Part shown: piece by piece, positions 1 through 5,915 of the stretch
Layout of the letters: every line of letters begins with the position of its first letter
Numbering within the stretch: the stretch's first letter is position 1
DNA from: a virus
Reading direction: 5' to 3' (one strand)
DNA: 25,736 bases
Virus record (IMG/VR): IMGVR_UViG_3300009183_003072
Location: 1-25,736 of that record
Translations under genes and position numbers: made by a program
Notes under the pieces: model-generated
Database searches by the model: none
What the model saw: the letters and a program-made list of their open reading frames with translations, nothing else
What the model was told of the DNA's origin: nothing

Positions 1-26
1 TATTCTTCTATATGAAAGTGCCCCAT
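1..26 (-). CDS. Start of a gene running off the left edge (partial)
   Basis: An ATG at 26..24 shares its A with the TAA stop of the FmdB-like gene (TAATG), the same coupling used at several other junctions here. Only eight codons are visible (MGHFHIEE), so no function can be read. A GGCGGA stretch about four bases upstream could serve as a Shine-Dalgarno. This is a plausible but unproven start. Confidence 0.3.
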
Positions 27-193
27 TATCCGCCTGTCTTGTAGAAGCCACCTGTCTTAAAGATGGCTGGTATGGCAGACCATACCCTTGTCATACTGGT
101 TTGGCAACATGTAGGTACAGACTCATCACCTATTTCTTTTGATACTTCCTGTTGACTTGAACATACATCACACTTATAATCATAGGTAGGCAT
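26..193 (-). CDS. FmdB-family zinc-ribbon protein, 55 aa
   Basis: This short ORF reads MPTYDYKCDVC at its start, has a CC pair at residues 29-30, and ends FKTGGFYKTGG. This is the layout of the FmdB putative regulatory zinc-ribbon family: an MPxYxYxCxxC start, a second Cys pair, and a Phe/Lys/Gly/Phe/Tyr/Lys-rich end. The metal ligands would be C8, C11 and C29/C30; the second knuckle is CC rather than CxxC, which is slightly unusual. The ATG overlaps the upstream stop as TAATG, so translation is probably coupled. Its role in phages is unknown; a zinc-dependent nucleic-acid or protein contact is possible. Confidence 0.75.
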   Translation of the reverse strand: MPTYDYKCDVCSSQQEVSKEIGDESVPTCCQTSMTRVWSAIPAIFKTGGFYKTGG

Positions 194-396
194 TAATCAC
201 ATCCGTCTATTTCAGTAGGAGCAGTGGCTAAGCTGCCACAAAGGGCACACTCCATATCCAGAAAGTACATAGATATAGTTTGTTCCTGAAACATTACTTT
301 TAGATTCCATAACTGTGAGCCACAAGGACATACCTCTGTAGGTATGCCTCTGTAGTCAGCGTTATACTTCTTCTTGCTTCGTCTCTTGATTCTCAT
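193..396 (-). CDS. Small zinc-ribbon protein, 67 aa
   Basis: The N terminus is strongly basic (MRIKRRSKKK), followed by two cysteine knuckles, CPC at 23-25 and CALC at 50-53, consistent with a zinc ribbon. I chose the ATG at 396, not a longer reading from 423, because AGGA lies about eight bases before it and it overlaps the sigma-like gene less. The gene still overlaps the end of that gene by 35 bases. It probably binds nucleic acid, given its basic tail and metal site. I do not recognise a named family. Confidence 0.65.
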   Translation of the reverse strand: MRIKRRSKKKYNADYRGIPTEVCPCGSQLWNLKVMFQEQTISMYFLDMECALCGSLATAPTEIDGCD

Positions 397-1027
397 CTTG
401 TATATCCTGGTCAAAGTAAGCACGCCAACCGCCTAAGTTTTGTACTATAGAAGCCAAGGCTCTCTCGACTTTCTTACGTGCACCATCTGCACTGCTAGTA
501 CCCATGTGTTCTGCTAGCTCAGACCACTCAGTCTGTTCATTCATGTAGCGAAGGCGCAGTATGTTCTGCTTAGCCTCTGGTAATCTGTAGTAACCCTTAG
601 CTATATCAGAGCGTAAGGCAAGCCAGTTCATGCCATCATTTATTGCGCCATTGTTAAACTTAAGATTTAAATCTTTAATCTTGGTAGGCATCTCATAACT
701 CTCTACAATAATTGAGGGCAAGAAAGCTTCAACGACTGACACATCATAGTAATACAAATCTGTTAGGTCATAGCCTTGATTCTTAGCTTTTTCTTTTTCA
801 CAATACTTAAGGCATTGATTACGTAATGACTTAGCCATAAGTTTGTTTTTATCTTTTTCCTGAAGAGCGTCCCACTCTTTAAACTTATTAGGGTGGGTAA
901 CAAACCAGAGATACATCTCCTGTTGCAGGTCATCTGCCTCAACCATAGGATATTTTTTCCTATACTCCGAGGCTATCTGTACCATCATGTCTTTATAGTC
1001 TAACCATTTATCAATGTTATATTTCAT
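362..1027 (-). CDS. Sigma-70-like RNA polymerase sigma factor, 221 aa
   Basis: Residues about 15-60 resemble sigma region 2, with the pattern EADDLQQEMYLWF and an aromatic-rich core. Residues about 148-200 resemble region 4, a helix-turn-helix (LPEAKQNILRLRY, then WSELAEHMGTSSADGARKKVERAL). No region 1 or 3 is evident, so it is built like a short ECF-type or phage sigma factor. The likely role is to redirect host RNA polymerase to phage promoters, perhaps late ones. Its ATG overlaps the stop of the metallophosphoesterase gene by four bases (ATGA), which implies coupling. The linker between the regions is long and divergent, so identification rests on the two end regions. Confidence 0.65.
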   Translation of the reverse strand: MKYNIDKWLDYKDMMVQIASEYRKKYPMVEADDLQQEMYLWFVTHPNKFKEWDALQEKDKNKLMAKSLRNQCLKYCEKEKAKNQGYDLTDLYYYDVSVVEAFLPSIIVESYEMPTKIKDLNLKFNNGAINDGMNWLALRSDIAKGYYRLPEAKQNILRLRYMNEQTEWSELAEHMGTSSADGARKKVERALASIVQNLGGWRAYFDQDIQDENQETKQEEV

Positions 1028-1776
1028 GGAAGCTTAATGTCTCCATCGATAATGGGTACGGTATAGGGAATTACCTTACGGTTCTTTTCTACTAAGATAC
1101 CTATGCCCTGTTGCCAGTTAGCTACGCCAGATGTTAAGTAACTTGCCTGTTTCATGTCCATAAGGTGACCGACTTCCATACCATAGATAGTTTTATTCTT
1201 ACCGTATAGTCCAGTAGTCTCATGCTGTAGTCCTAGTTTGTGCGTGTGTCCACACACAACACTCTTACCCAGCTTCTTAGCTAATGACATAGCTGTACTT
1301 CCAGGAGTTTGTATTGACCTGCCTTCATCACCGTGTGCCATTACCCAGCCTGGTAGAAGTTCTTTAAATTTGTGCAGGTATTGTATGTTTAAAGAATGAT
1401 ACCCCAGCAATTCTTCTATCTTGAGAGTATCAAGAGAGCCGAATGCCGGGGCATATTTTCTAATGTAAGTCTGTATTCTATCCGTATGATTAGACCTTTG
1501 AATAACAAACGGTTTATTTCTACCGAGTGCTGCTCTAAAGTCTGCCATTATGTTGTACGTTAAATCAATTGAATCTTGTAAGGTTGGTGCGTACTCACCA
1601 GCCATACCTTTATTCCAACGCGAAGGTTCGGGTGCGTCTAGCTCATCACCCACGCACCACAATTCGTGGGGCTTGTACCATTTGATGAACTTCATTACTG
1701 CATTGACACTCTTGTCGTCTTGATAAGGTATCTGCAGGTCGCTCAATACTACTATTCGGCGTTGATGTGTTGCCAT
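1024..1776 (-). CDS. Calcineurin-like metallophosphoesterase, 250 aa
   Basis: All motifs of the two-metal phosphoesterase fold appear in order: D13-L-Q15 (the usual DxH, with Gln in place of His), GDELD at 43-47, SNH at 95-97, AHGD at 147-150 and CGHTHK at 175-180. The family cleaves phosphomonoesters or phosphodiesters; phage members are linked to DNA or nucleotide metabolism, but the substrate here cannot be read. The start is fixed by the first motif, so the gene begins inside the preceding Nmad1-like ORF and overlaps it by 131 bases in another frame. GGGAAGG about nine bases upstream is a fair Shine-Dalgarno. The DxQ variation may change metal preference. Confidence 0.85.
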   Translation of the reverse strand: MATHQRRIVVLSDLQIPYQDDKSVNAVMKFIKWYKPHELWCVGDELDAPEPSRWNKGMAGEYAPTLQDSIDLTYNIMADFRAALGRNKPFVIQRSNHTDRIQTYIRKYAPAFGSLDTLKIEELLGYHSLNIQYLHKFKELLPGWVMAHGDEGRSIQTPGSTAMSLAKKLGKSVVCGHTHKLGLQHETTGLYGKNKTIYGMEVGHLMDMKQASYLTSGVANWQQGIGILVEKNRKVIPYTVPIIDGDIKLP

Positions 1777-2062
1777 TAGGCAAGCCTTCCCATTGTCCGT
1801 TTTGAACCAATAGTCCTATTATGGCATAGTTTGCTAGGTCCATAAAGGAATCAGCGATGGATTCGTAGTTCGGCGTGTCGCCACCCTTCTCGTAAAGGTT
1901 GTTAATCCTTGCGAGTTTGTCATACATCCGTACTCGTAGTCCATTGATAGGACCACCGGGTGCGTTAGATATGTTGAGCGGACCGTAATCGTGCTGCTTC
2001 TTGAGTAGTAAATTCTTGAGGTCGGCGATGATGACATCTATATTATGCTCCATGTTTTCCAT
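1646..2062 (-). CDS. Nmad1/DUF1599-like protein, 138 aa
   Basis: Residues 20-90 carry the pattern KKQHDYGPLNIS, then RVRMYDKLARINNL, then SIADSFMDLANYAI. I recognise this as the DUF1599 / nucleotide-modification-associated domain 1 family, an all-helical phage protein whose acidic and Lys motifs recall MazG-like enzymes. A role in handling modified nucleotides is proposed for the family; the reaction is not established. GGAGG lies about ten bases before the ATG at 2062. The last 43 residues overlap the phosphoesterase gene in another frame and are low in complexity (Asn, Ser, Thr, Arg), so the conserved domain probably ends near residue 90. Confidence 0.7.
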   Translation of the reverse strand: MENMEHNIDVIIADLKNLLLKKQHDYGPLNISNAPGGPINGLRVRMYDKLARINNLYEKGGDTPNYESIADSFMDLANYAIIGLLVQNGQWEGLPNGNTSTPNSSIERPADTLSRRQECQCSNEVHQMVQAPRIVVRG

Positions 2063-2357
2063 TAAGTAAATCCTCCATACTTAGCTCGAAGTTTCTCATA
2101 CCTTCATGAACCATTAGTTCTTCCCATACCCTGTCGGCTTGACCCAATGGAGCGGCTACTAGTAGTGCTGCTAAACCTATTAGTAATTCTTGCGCTTGTT
2201 CTTTATCTTTCTTGTTAGCATGATAGATGTCATATAAGGCACCCAATATATCCAAAGCTTTATCTTCTGTTAGCTGTATACCAACTGACTTGTTCATGTG
2301 TTCAACATGACTCCATATACTTTCATCAAGAAGCAATACAATTTCTGACTCGTTCAT
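2043..2357 (-). CDS. Hypothetical protein, 104 aa
   Basis: This is an acidic, mostly helical protein I do not recognise. A hydrophobic stretch around residues 58-72 (ELLIGLAALLVAAPLG) could be a buried helix, or weakly a membrane segment. The ATG at 2357 has AAGGA about nine bases upstream. The gene overlaps the primase TOPRIM ORF by 32 bases upstream and the Nmad1-like gene by 20 bases downstream, so it sits inside the coupled replication operon. Its function is unknown. Confidence 0.7.
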   Translation of the reverse strand: MNESEIVLLLDESIWSHVEHMNKSVGIQLTEDKALDILGALYDIYHANKKDKEQAQELLIGLAALLVAAPLGQADRVWEELMVHEGMRNFELSMEDLLNGKHGA

Positions 2358-2955
2358 CTATCCATTCCTTTCCTAGTTTAATGAACACGCTATTTACGTC
2401 TTCACCTTCTGGCATTGCGATAACATTTGCGTTAGGCAACTCTCTTGTTATCTTCTTGCCAAACTCTGCACCTGCTGTATCTCCATCGGTTAATATGATA
2501 ACCATATCGAAGTCATCTAGTATGCGTGAGTAGTGTGGCTTCCAGTTGTTAGCACCTGGAATACCTACCGTAGGATGATTAGTTTTAACTGACATCATGA
2601 TGCAGTCAAACTCTCCTTCGGTTACACATATGTATTTAGATTGCACAAAGCATGCTGGTGTATTAAACATGGTTGTCTTTGCGCCTACCATTCCCATGTA
2701 CTTAGGGTCTACATCTCCCATTGCACGGAAACGAATGTCAACTACACCGCTAGGTGTTATGTAAGGTATAGCTAATCTATTCTTAAAGCCCTCATGCCCA
2801 GGCATAGGGTCAACTACTACCCCTAGATGAAATGTTCGTGCCTCTTCTACCGAGAGATGTCGGGTTAGTAGATAGTCTTTTGCTACCTCTATTTGAGAAG
2901 CGTATTGTTGGGTTGCCCGAAGTAGAAATTGTCTGTGCGAATTCGATAGCCTCAC
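2326..2955 (-). CDS. Primase catalytic (TOPRIM) polypeptide, 209 aa
   Basis: A DnaG-like catalytic part without its zinc domain. Residues about 15-50 match the primase fold before TOPRIM (KDYLLTRHLSVEEARTFHLG). The TOPRIM motifs are VTEGEFD at 111-117, with acid E113, and TDGDTAG at 156-162, with D157 and D159. It would make RNA primers for phage replication. The start is a GTG at 2955 with a very strong Shine-Dalgarno (AGGGGAGGT at 2971..2963) seven bases before it. A TAA lies in frame immediately upstream of the GTG, so the frame cannot begin earlier. The first 146 bases overlap the zinc-domain ORF in another frame. Confidence 0.85.
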   Translation of the reverse strand: MRLSNSHRQFLLRATQQYASQIEVAKDYLLTRHLSVEEARTFHLGVVVDPMPGHEGFKNRLAIPYITPSGVVDIRFRAMGDVDPKYMGMVGAKTTMFNTPACFVQSKYICVTEGEFDCIMMSVKTNHPTVGIPGANNWKPHYSRILDDFDMVIILTDGDTAGAEFGKKITRELPNANVIAMPEGEDVNSVFIKLGKEWIDERVRNCIAS

Positions 2956-3169
2956 TTAATGTACCTCCCCTCTTGTGTTTTATTAAATCATATATATCAC
3001 CAGCAACACCGCAACCATGACATTTGAATCTGTTAAGTTCAAAGTTAATTGCAGATGATGCAGTTCTATCTTCATGAAATGGACATCTCATTTTACGCCA
3101 GCCATGCCCCTCTGCAGGCAGGCTGGCGCCTATGTAATTTAGATAGTCAGAAACATTGTGCTTATCCAC
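2810..3169 (-). CDS. Primase zinc-binding (CHC2) polypeptide, 119 aa
   Basis: Residues 1-78 are a DnaG-type CHC2 zinc-binding domain. C29-P-F-H32 and C50-H-G-C53 are the zinc ligands, followed by GDIYDLIKHKRGGTLSEAIEFA, the normal end of the domain. In DnaG this module recognises the template trinucleotide. The remaining 40 or so residues are rich in Ser, Arg, Thr and Asn and lie opposite the start of the TOPRIM ORF, so they may be unstructured read-through. The start is a GTG with AGAAGG nine bases upstream. Catalysis must come from the next ORF, so this is one half of a split primase. Confidence 0.85.
   Translation of the reverse strand: MDKHNVSDYLNYIGASLPAEGHGWRKMRCPFHEDRTASSAINFELNRFKCHGCGVAGDIYDLIKHKRGGTLSEAIEFAQTISTSGNPTIRFSNRGSKRLSTNPTSLGRRGTNISSRGSS
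2963..2971 (-). promoter_or_regulatory. Strong internal ribosome-binding site for the TOPRIM primase ORF
   Basis: On the minus strand this reads AGGGGAGGT, close to a perfect anti-16S match, seven bases before the GTG at 2955. It lies inside the coding region of the zinc-domain ORF. It argues that the TOPRIM polypeptide is started independently rather than only as a fusion. Confidence 0.7.
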
Positions 3170-3189
3170 AATAACAATCCTTCTAATTC

Positions 3190-3220
3190 ATAATACAAAG
3201 ATAACAATACTGCAATGTAA
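3190..3220 (-). promoter_or_regulatory. Weak promoter-like boxes before the primase genes
   Basis: In the 51-base gap before the primase, the minus strand has TTACAT (3220..3215) and TATTAT (3195..3190), separated by 19 bases. The spacing is long and the -35 box imperfect, so this may be chance in AT-rich sequence. It is one of the few real gaps in this operon. Confidence 0.25.
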
Positions 3221-3562
3221 CTATTTAACATCGATAACCTTTCTTAATAAATCTACCCATACTTGAACGGGCATAGTGGCGTACCAATCGGATGGACTCC
3301 CCTTGCCTTTCCGCTTGTGTACCACTACACCTGTCCAAGCTTTATCATTAGCCATCTCGACTAATAATTCTTCTACCCACCCCGCCAAGTCCATCTTGGC
3401 GTGGTTTTTAATTTCTATTGTGACTCCAGGTATGCCAGATATATCGCCCTTATCTAGTGTTGCACCAGCTAAGCGACGGTCTACGTAAGGGAACCATTCT
3501 TTAAGATACTTTACTACATCACGTTCTGCTTGGCTACCCTTAGCCTTAGAGGCTGAACTCAT
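3221..3562 (-). CDS. PD-(D/E)XK nuclease, Holliday-junction-resolvase-like, 113 aa
   Basis: A small nuclease with E13 in a leading helix (GSQAERDVVKYL), D40 in the GDISG turn, and E50-I-K52 in TIEIKNH. This is the PD-(D/E)XK catalytic core, and the size and layout match phage Hjc-like resolvases. It probably cuts branched DNA from recombination or replication before packaging. The ATG overlaps the stop of the helicase-like gene as ATGA, so the two are likely coupled. Another PD-(D/E)XK role, such as recombination endonuclease, cannot be excluded. Confidence 0.75.
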   Translation of the reverse strand: MSSASKAKGSQAERDVVKYLKEWFPYVDRRLAGATLDKGDISGIPGVTIEIKNHAKMDLAGWVEELLVEMANDKAWTGVVVHKRKGKGSPSDWYATMPVQVWVDLLRKVIDVK

Positions 3563-4380
3563 ACTGGCATTTCTACTTGTTGATAATCTTTATATGTGTC
3601 TTCTAAATACATAGAGCCTGGTTCAAAACTTAAGGTAACGTATGTGTTACCAGTTTGGTCAGCCTTACCATAACGATTCTTTACTGGTGCTACGCATAAG
3701 TATGTATCTTTACCTTCATGCATTAGCTGTTGACCAACTGTTAATACCATTGCAGGTATTTGATTAACCATACCTTGTAGAGATGAACGTGGTTGACATG
3801 GTCTACCCTCGTATCCTTCTTTAGTATGGTGCAGTACCAACACACATGCATTGGTATCCCTTGCTAAGTACTTAAGTTCTTTCATTGCTGCTCGCATACC
3901 AGAGAACTCTTCATGTCCATCCATAGAGATGTCCATTAAGTTATCAACAACTATAAGGGTAGGACTTCTACCCCACATAGTCTCGAATGCAGCAACCTCT
4001 TCATCTAAATCTTTAAGTGTAGGGCTAGGTTCAAATGACCAATACAAATGATTGTTGTTAGCAAGAATAGACTCAGCAGTATCTGGATTATGTTTTAATA
4101 GATTCTCCGCTTGCTGTTGAGTCATCTTGCCTGACATGGCAATCAATCGCATAGCCATGGTATGTGCATTAGTATCAGCTGAGAAATATAATGTTGGTTG
4201 TTTTAATCTTGCAGCTATATGTAATGCAATAGAACTCTTACCAGCACCAGGAGTGCCAGCAATTACCGTAACTTCCGCACGTCTAAGTATCATACCGGCA
4301 CGTTCAAAGGCTTGAAAGGGAGCCGGTAAAGGCTCCCCTCCTACCTCTGACTTACGTACGCTACGTCGTAGTGTCTTCAA
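3559..4380 (-). CDS. DnaB/RecA-like replicative helicase ATPase, 273 aa
   Basis: A RecA-fold ATPase: Walker A is GTPGAGKSS at 42-50, Walker B is LIVVDN at 142-147, and a VLVLHHTKEG strand at 180-189 fits motif H3 of DnaB helicases. The SADTNAHTMAMR stretch takes the place of the usual SxEM motif of DnaB. There is no N-terminal primase-binding domain, so it is the helicase core alone. It sits between nuclease and primase genes, as expected for the phage replicative helicase. The start appears to be TTG at 4380, with GGGA upstream and a TAA in frame just before it; an internal Met at residue 30 is a less likely alternative. Confidence 0.8.
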   Translation of the reverse strand: MKTLRRSVRKSEVGGEPLPAPFQAFERAGMILRRAEVTVIAGTPGAGKSSIALHIAARLKQPTLYFSADTNAHTMAMRLIAMSGKMTQQQAENLLKHNPDTAESILANNNHLYWSFEPSPTLKDLDEEVAAFETMWGRSPTLIVVDNLMDISMDGHEEFSGMRAAMKELKYLARDTNACVLVLHHTKEGYEGRPCQPRSSLQGMVNQIPAMVLTVGQQLMHEGKDTYLCVAPVKNRYGKADQTGNTYVTLSFEPGSMYLEDTYKDYQQVEMPV

Positions 4381-4543
4381 TTATCCCACAATCTGTTTCT
4401 AGTTGTGTGCCACATTCTTCACATGTACTTGCTTCACATTCTATATCGGTATCATAATGTATATCACATTCGTCCCATATTATATGAGCATTACAACATT
4501 GAGATAGTTGTGGTGCTTCAGGGAAAGGTATTACTTCCCCCAT
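4361..4543 (-). CDS. Small acidic zinc-ribbon protein, 60 aa
   Basis: An acidic protein with a CC pair at residues 16-17, C26, C36, and a CEEC knuckle near 41-44, consistent with one zinc ribbon. It starts two bases after the stop of the previous gene and has no clear Shine-Dalgarno, so translation is probably coupled. Its end overlaps the helicase start by 20 bases. The N-terminal VIPFPEAPQ stretch recalls short peptide motifs seen at the ends of phage replication proteins, but I cannot assign a role. Confidence 0.6.
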   Translation of the reverse strand: MGEVIPFPEAPQLSQCCNAHIIWDECDIHYDTDIECEASTCEECGTQLETDCGIIEDTTT

Positions 4544-4545
4544 TG

Positions 4546-4983
4546 TTACTTGATTCTATCGGCTAAGAATGTATTCCATTCTGGCTCATGCTTAAGTACA
4601 TAGATAGTCTTGCATTTATCTAATGCACCTCTAGCAGATGGGCAGAAGTATCCCTTATAGATACCACCATCTTTGCTTGGGCCTTGGAGTGCAGTCATCT
4701 TACCGTGAGGACATGTGCGCCCCCCACCTAACGATTGCGTTGGAGGGGCTTGGTTAAAAGGTGGTATCTCCTGTGCATTGAACGCTTGTTTAGCGTATGC
4801 AATAGCATTTGGAGCTTGAGATGGCTTAGCTATAACTTCTAGTTCTGTTATAGCAGATTGAATACTTGCTAATGAGGTAGCAACTAATTGGTCTAGTTCC
4901 TCACCTGTGTTAGCACGTACTGTTAACTGCGTACCTGATGCAGTTCTTATGTTGATACTGATTGGTGCTTCCGTACTACTCAT
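4546..4983 (-). CDS. Hypothetical zinc-binding protein, 145 aa
   Basis: The N-terminal part (residues about 5-50) is predicted beta strands followed by a helix (ISINIRTASGTQLTV, then LDQLVATSLASIQSAI). The middle is Pro/Gln-rich, and the C-terminal part holds CPHGKM and YFCPS, likely a zinc knuckle. I chose the ATG at 4983 because AAAGGAG lies just upstream; a longer reading from 5028 has no such signal. It overlaps the nuclease gene by eight bases. Its place between a Cas4-like nuclease and the helicase suggests a recombination or replication accessory, possibly a DNA-binding protein. That is inference only. Confidence 0.65.
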   Translation of the reverse strand: MSSTEAPISINIRTASGTQLTVRANTGEELDQLVATSLASIQSAITELEVIAKPSQAPNAIAYAKQAFNAQEIPPFNQAPPTQSLGGGRTCPHGKMTALQGPSKDGGIYKGYFCPSARGALDKCKTIYVLKHEPEWNTFLADRIK

Positions 4984-5605
4984 GCTTCTCCTTTGGTGTA
5001 TACCATTGACATTGTGCAGTATATCCACACATTATGCAATGGTCGAAGTTAGGTAAAAATATACCAGACTTCCTTGCCTTATCAAACATATCTACCAACG
5101 TCTCGACCTTGCTGTCATCCAGACCAGCAAGGTCGTGCGGTGGAGATAATTCTCCCTTACGTGCCATCCAGTAGTAACCTTTGGTTATGTTTAAACCAAA
5201 CTGTTTACGGATTCCATATGCATAGAAGGCTAACTGTAATGAACTATGCGGTGTAGTCTTACCTGTTTTTAAATCTACGATTACATATTCTTTATTGAAA
5301 CTATCATAGAACACCCGGTCGATTGCCATCTTAACTGTCACACCATTAACTACCGGTGCTAGTTCTAATTCAATTGCCAATGTCCCGTCGTCCAGCTTAG
5401 CGATTGACATGTGGGTATTTTCTTCACGCCATTGCACCCAGTTCTCTAGGAATTTATATCCATTCGCATACCACCACTCTCCATCTTCTGGATTGCGTGA
5501 CTTCATTGCAGCCATGCGCCAATTGGATGTGTTGCTTAAATTATATTCTTCTCTTTCGTCAGCAGTAGCCTGCCACCATGTGTTCCAATGTTCTAAGATA
5601 CTCAA
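4976..5605 (-). CDS. Cas4/RecB-like nuclease, catalytic C-terminal part, 209 aa
   Basis: This carries the PD-(D/E)XK core of the RecB/Cas4 exonuclease family: D96 in AIDRVFYD, then IVDLKTGK with D111 and K113, then QLAFYAYG, the family's Q-Y motif. Near the C terminus, CIMCGYTAQC gives three cysteines that in Cas4/AddB proteins bind a 4Fe-4S cluster together with one N-terminal cysteine. That fourth cysteine is in the upstream ORF. The apparent start is TTG at 5605, overlapping the upstream TGA as TTGA. The family degrades DNA ends to make single strands for recombination. By itself this ORF lacks the normal N-terminal helical segment. Confidence 0.8.
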   Translation of the reverse strand: MSILEHWNTWWQATADEREEYNLSNTSNWRMAAMKSRNPEDGEWWYANGYKFLENWVQWREENTHMSIAKLDDGTLAIELELAPVVNGVTVKMAIDRVFYDSFNKEYVIVDLKTGKTTPHSSLQLAFYAYGIRKQFGLNITKGYYWMARKGELSPPHDLAGLDDSKVETLVDMFDKARKSGIFLPNFDHCIMCGYTAQCQWYTPKEKHE

Positions 5606-5790
5606 GGGTTCAACCTATCCCATTCTTCAGTCGCCTTATGTACGGCTGAACCTCCATAGAACCACCATGCTGGTAGCTCTGCAATTTTTTGTACTCTGCT
5701 TAAATAATATTTCCATCCACATGATAACCATTCAGTAAGTGATGAGTATGAAACGTGAATAGGTAAATCGTGGTCATCAATCTTAATCAT
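5602..5790 (-). CDS. Cas4/RecB-like nuclease, N-terminal part, 62 aa
   Basis: Residues 12-60 match the start of RecB/Cas4-type nucleases (HVSYSSLTEWLSCGWKYYL, then GGSAVHKATEEW). C24 is in the position of the first iron-sulfur ligand, and the GxxxHxxxE helix carries an early catalytic-site His. The ORF ends right after the WDRLNP segment, and the rest of the enzyme continues in the -1 frame at the TTGA overlap. AAGGAG lies five bases before the ATG at 5790, so this is the entry point of the operon. I read it as half of one enzyme, rejoined by frameshifting or by assembly of two chains. Confidence 0.75.
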   Translation of the reverse strand: MIKIDDHDLPIHVSYSSLTEWLSCGWKYYLSRVQKIAELPAWWFYGGSAVHKATEEWDRLNP

Positions 5791-5806
5791 TGGACTCCTT
5801 AGTAAG

Positions 5807-5845
5807 GGCTGAACTAGGAGAAAGTAGAGAAAGCCTAGCCCAGCC
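5807..5845 (-). promoter_or_regulatory. Leader hairpin before the nuclease operon
   Basis: Two stacked stems, GGCT (5807-5810) with AGCC (5842-5845) and CTAGG (5814-5818) with CCTAG (5834-5838), are separated by a 3x3 internal loop. The hairpin would form at or near the 5' end of a transcript from the adjacent promoter-like site and just ahead of the AAGGAG signal. It could protect the message or tune translation. Confidence 0.4.
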
Positions 5846-5850
5846 TATAC

Positions 5851-5879
5851 ATTATACACCATGGAAAGGACACTAGAAA
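5851..5879 (-). promoter_or_regulatory. Candidate leftward promoter for the nuclease-helicase-primase operon
   Basis: On the minus strand a perfect TATAAT (5856..5851) sits 17 bases after TTTCTA (5879..5874), which matches only three of six -35 positions. It lies in a true gene gap, pointing at the ATG at 5790. The weak -35 may mean an activator or an alternative sigma factor; one is encoded further down this operon. Confidence 0.5.
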
Positions 5880-5915
5880 ATGAACTAAACTAGTGCCTTA
5901 TTAGTGTACCACTAG
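5871..5915. repeat. Three CACTAG half-sites around the promoter
   Basis: CACTAG at 5871-5876, its inverse CTAGTG at 5890-5895, and CACTAG again at 5910-5915 form two overlapping inverted repeats with 13- and 14-base gaps. A near copy, TTAGTG, is at 5901-5906. The first copy overlaps the -35 region, and the last covers the stop codon of the amidotransferase gene. They could be operators, or the right-hand pair could be a transcript-end hairpin. Confidence 0.4.

Noticed and set aside
1834-2037. 67-residue minus-strand reading frame
   Set aside because: It is rich in Ser, Thr and Arg, has no family pattern, and lies wholly inside the Nmad1-like domain in another frame.
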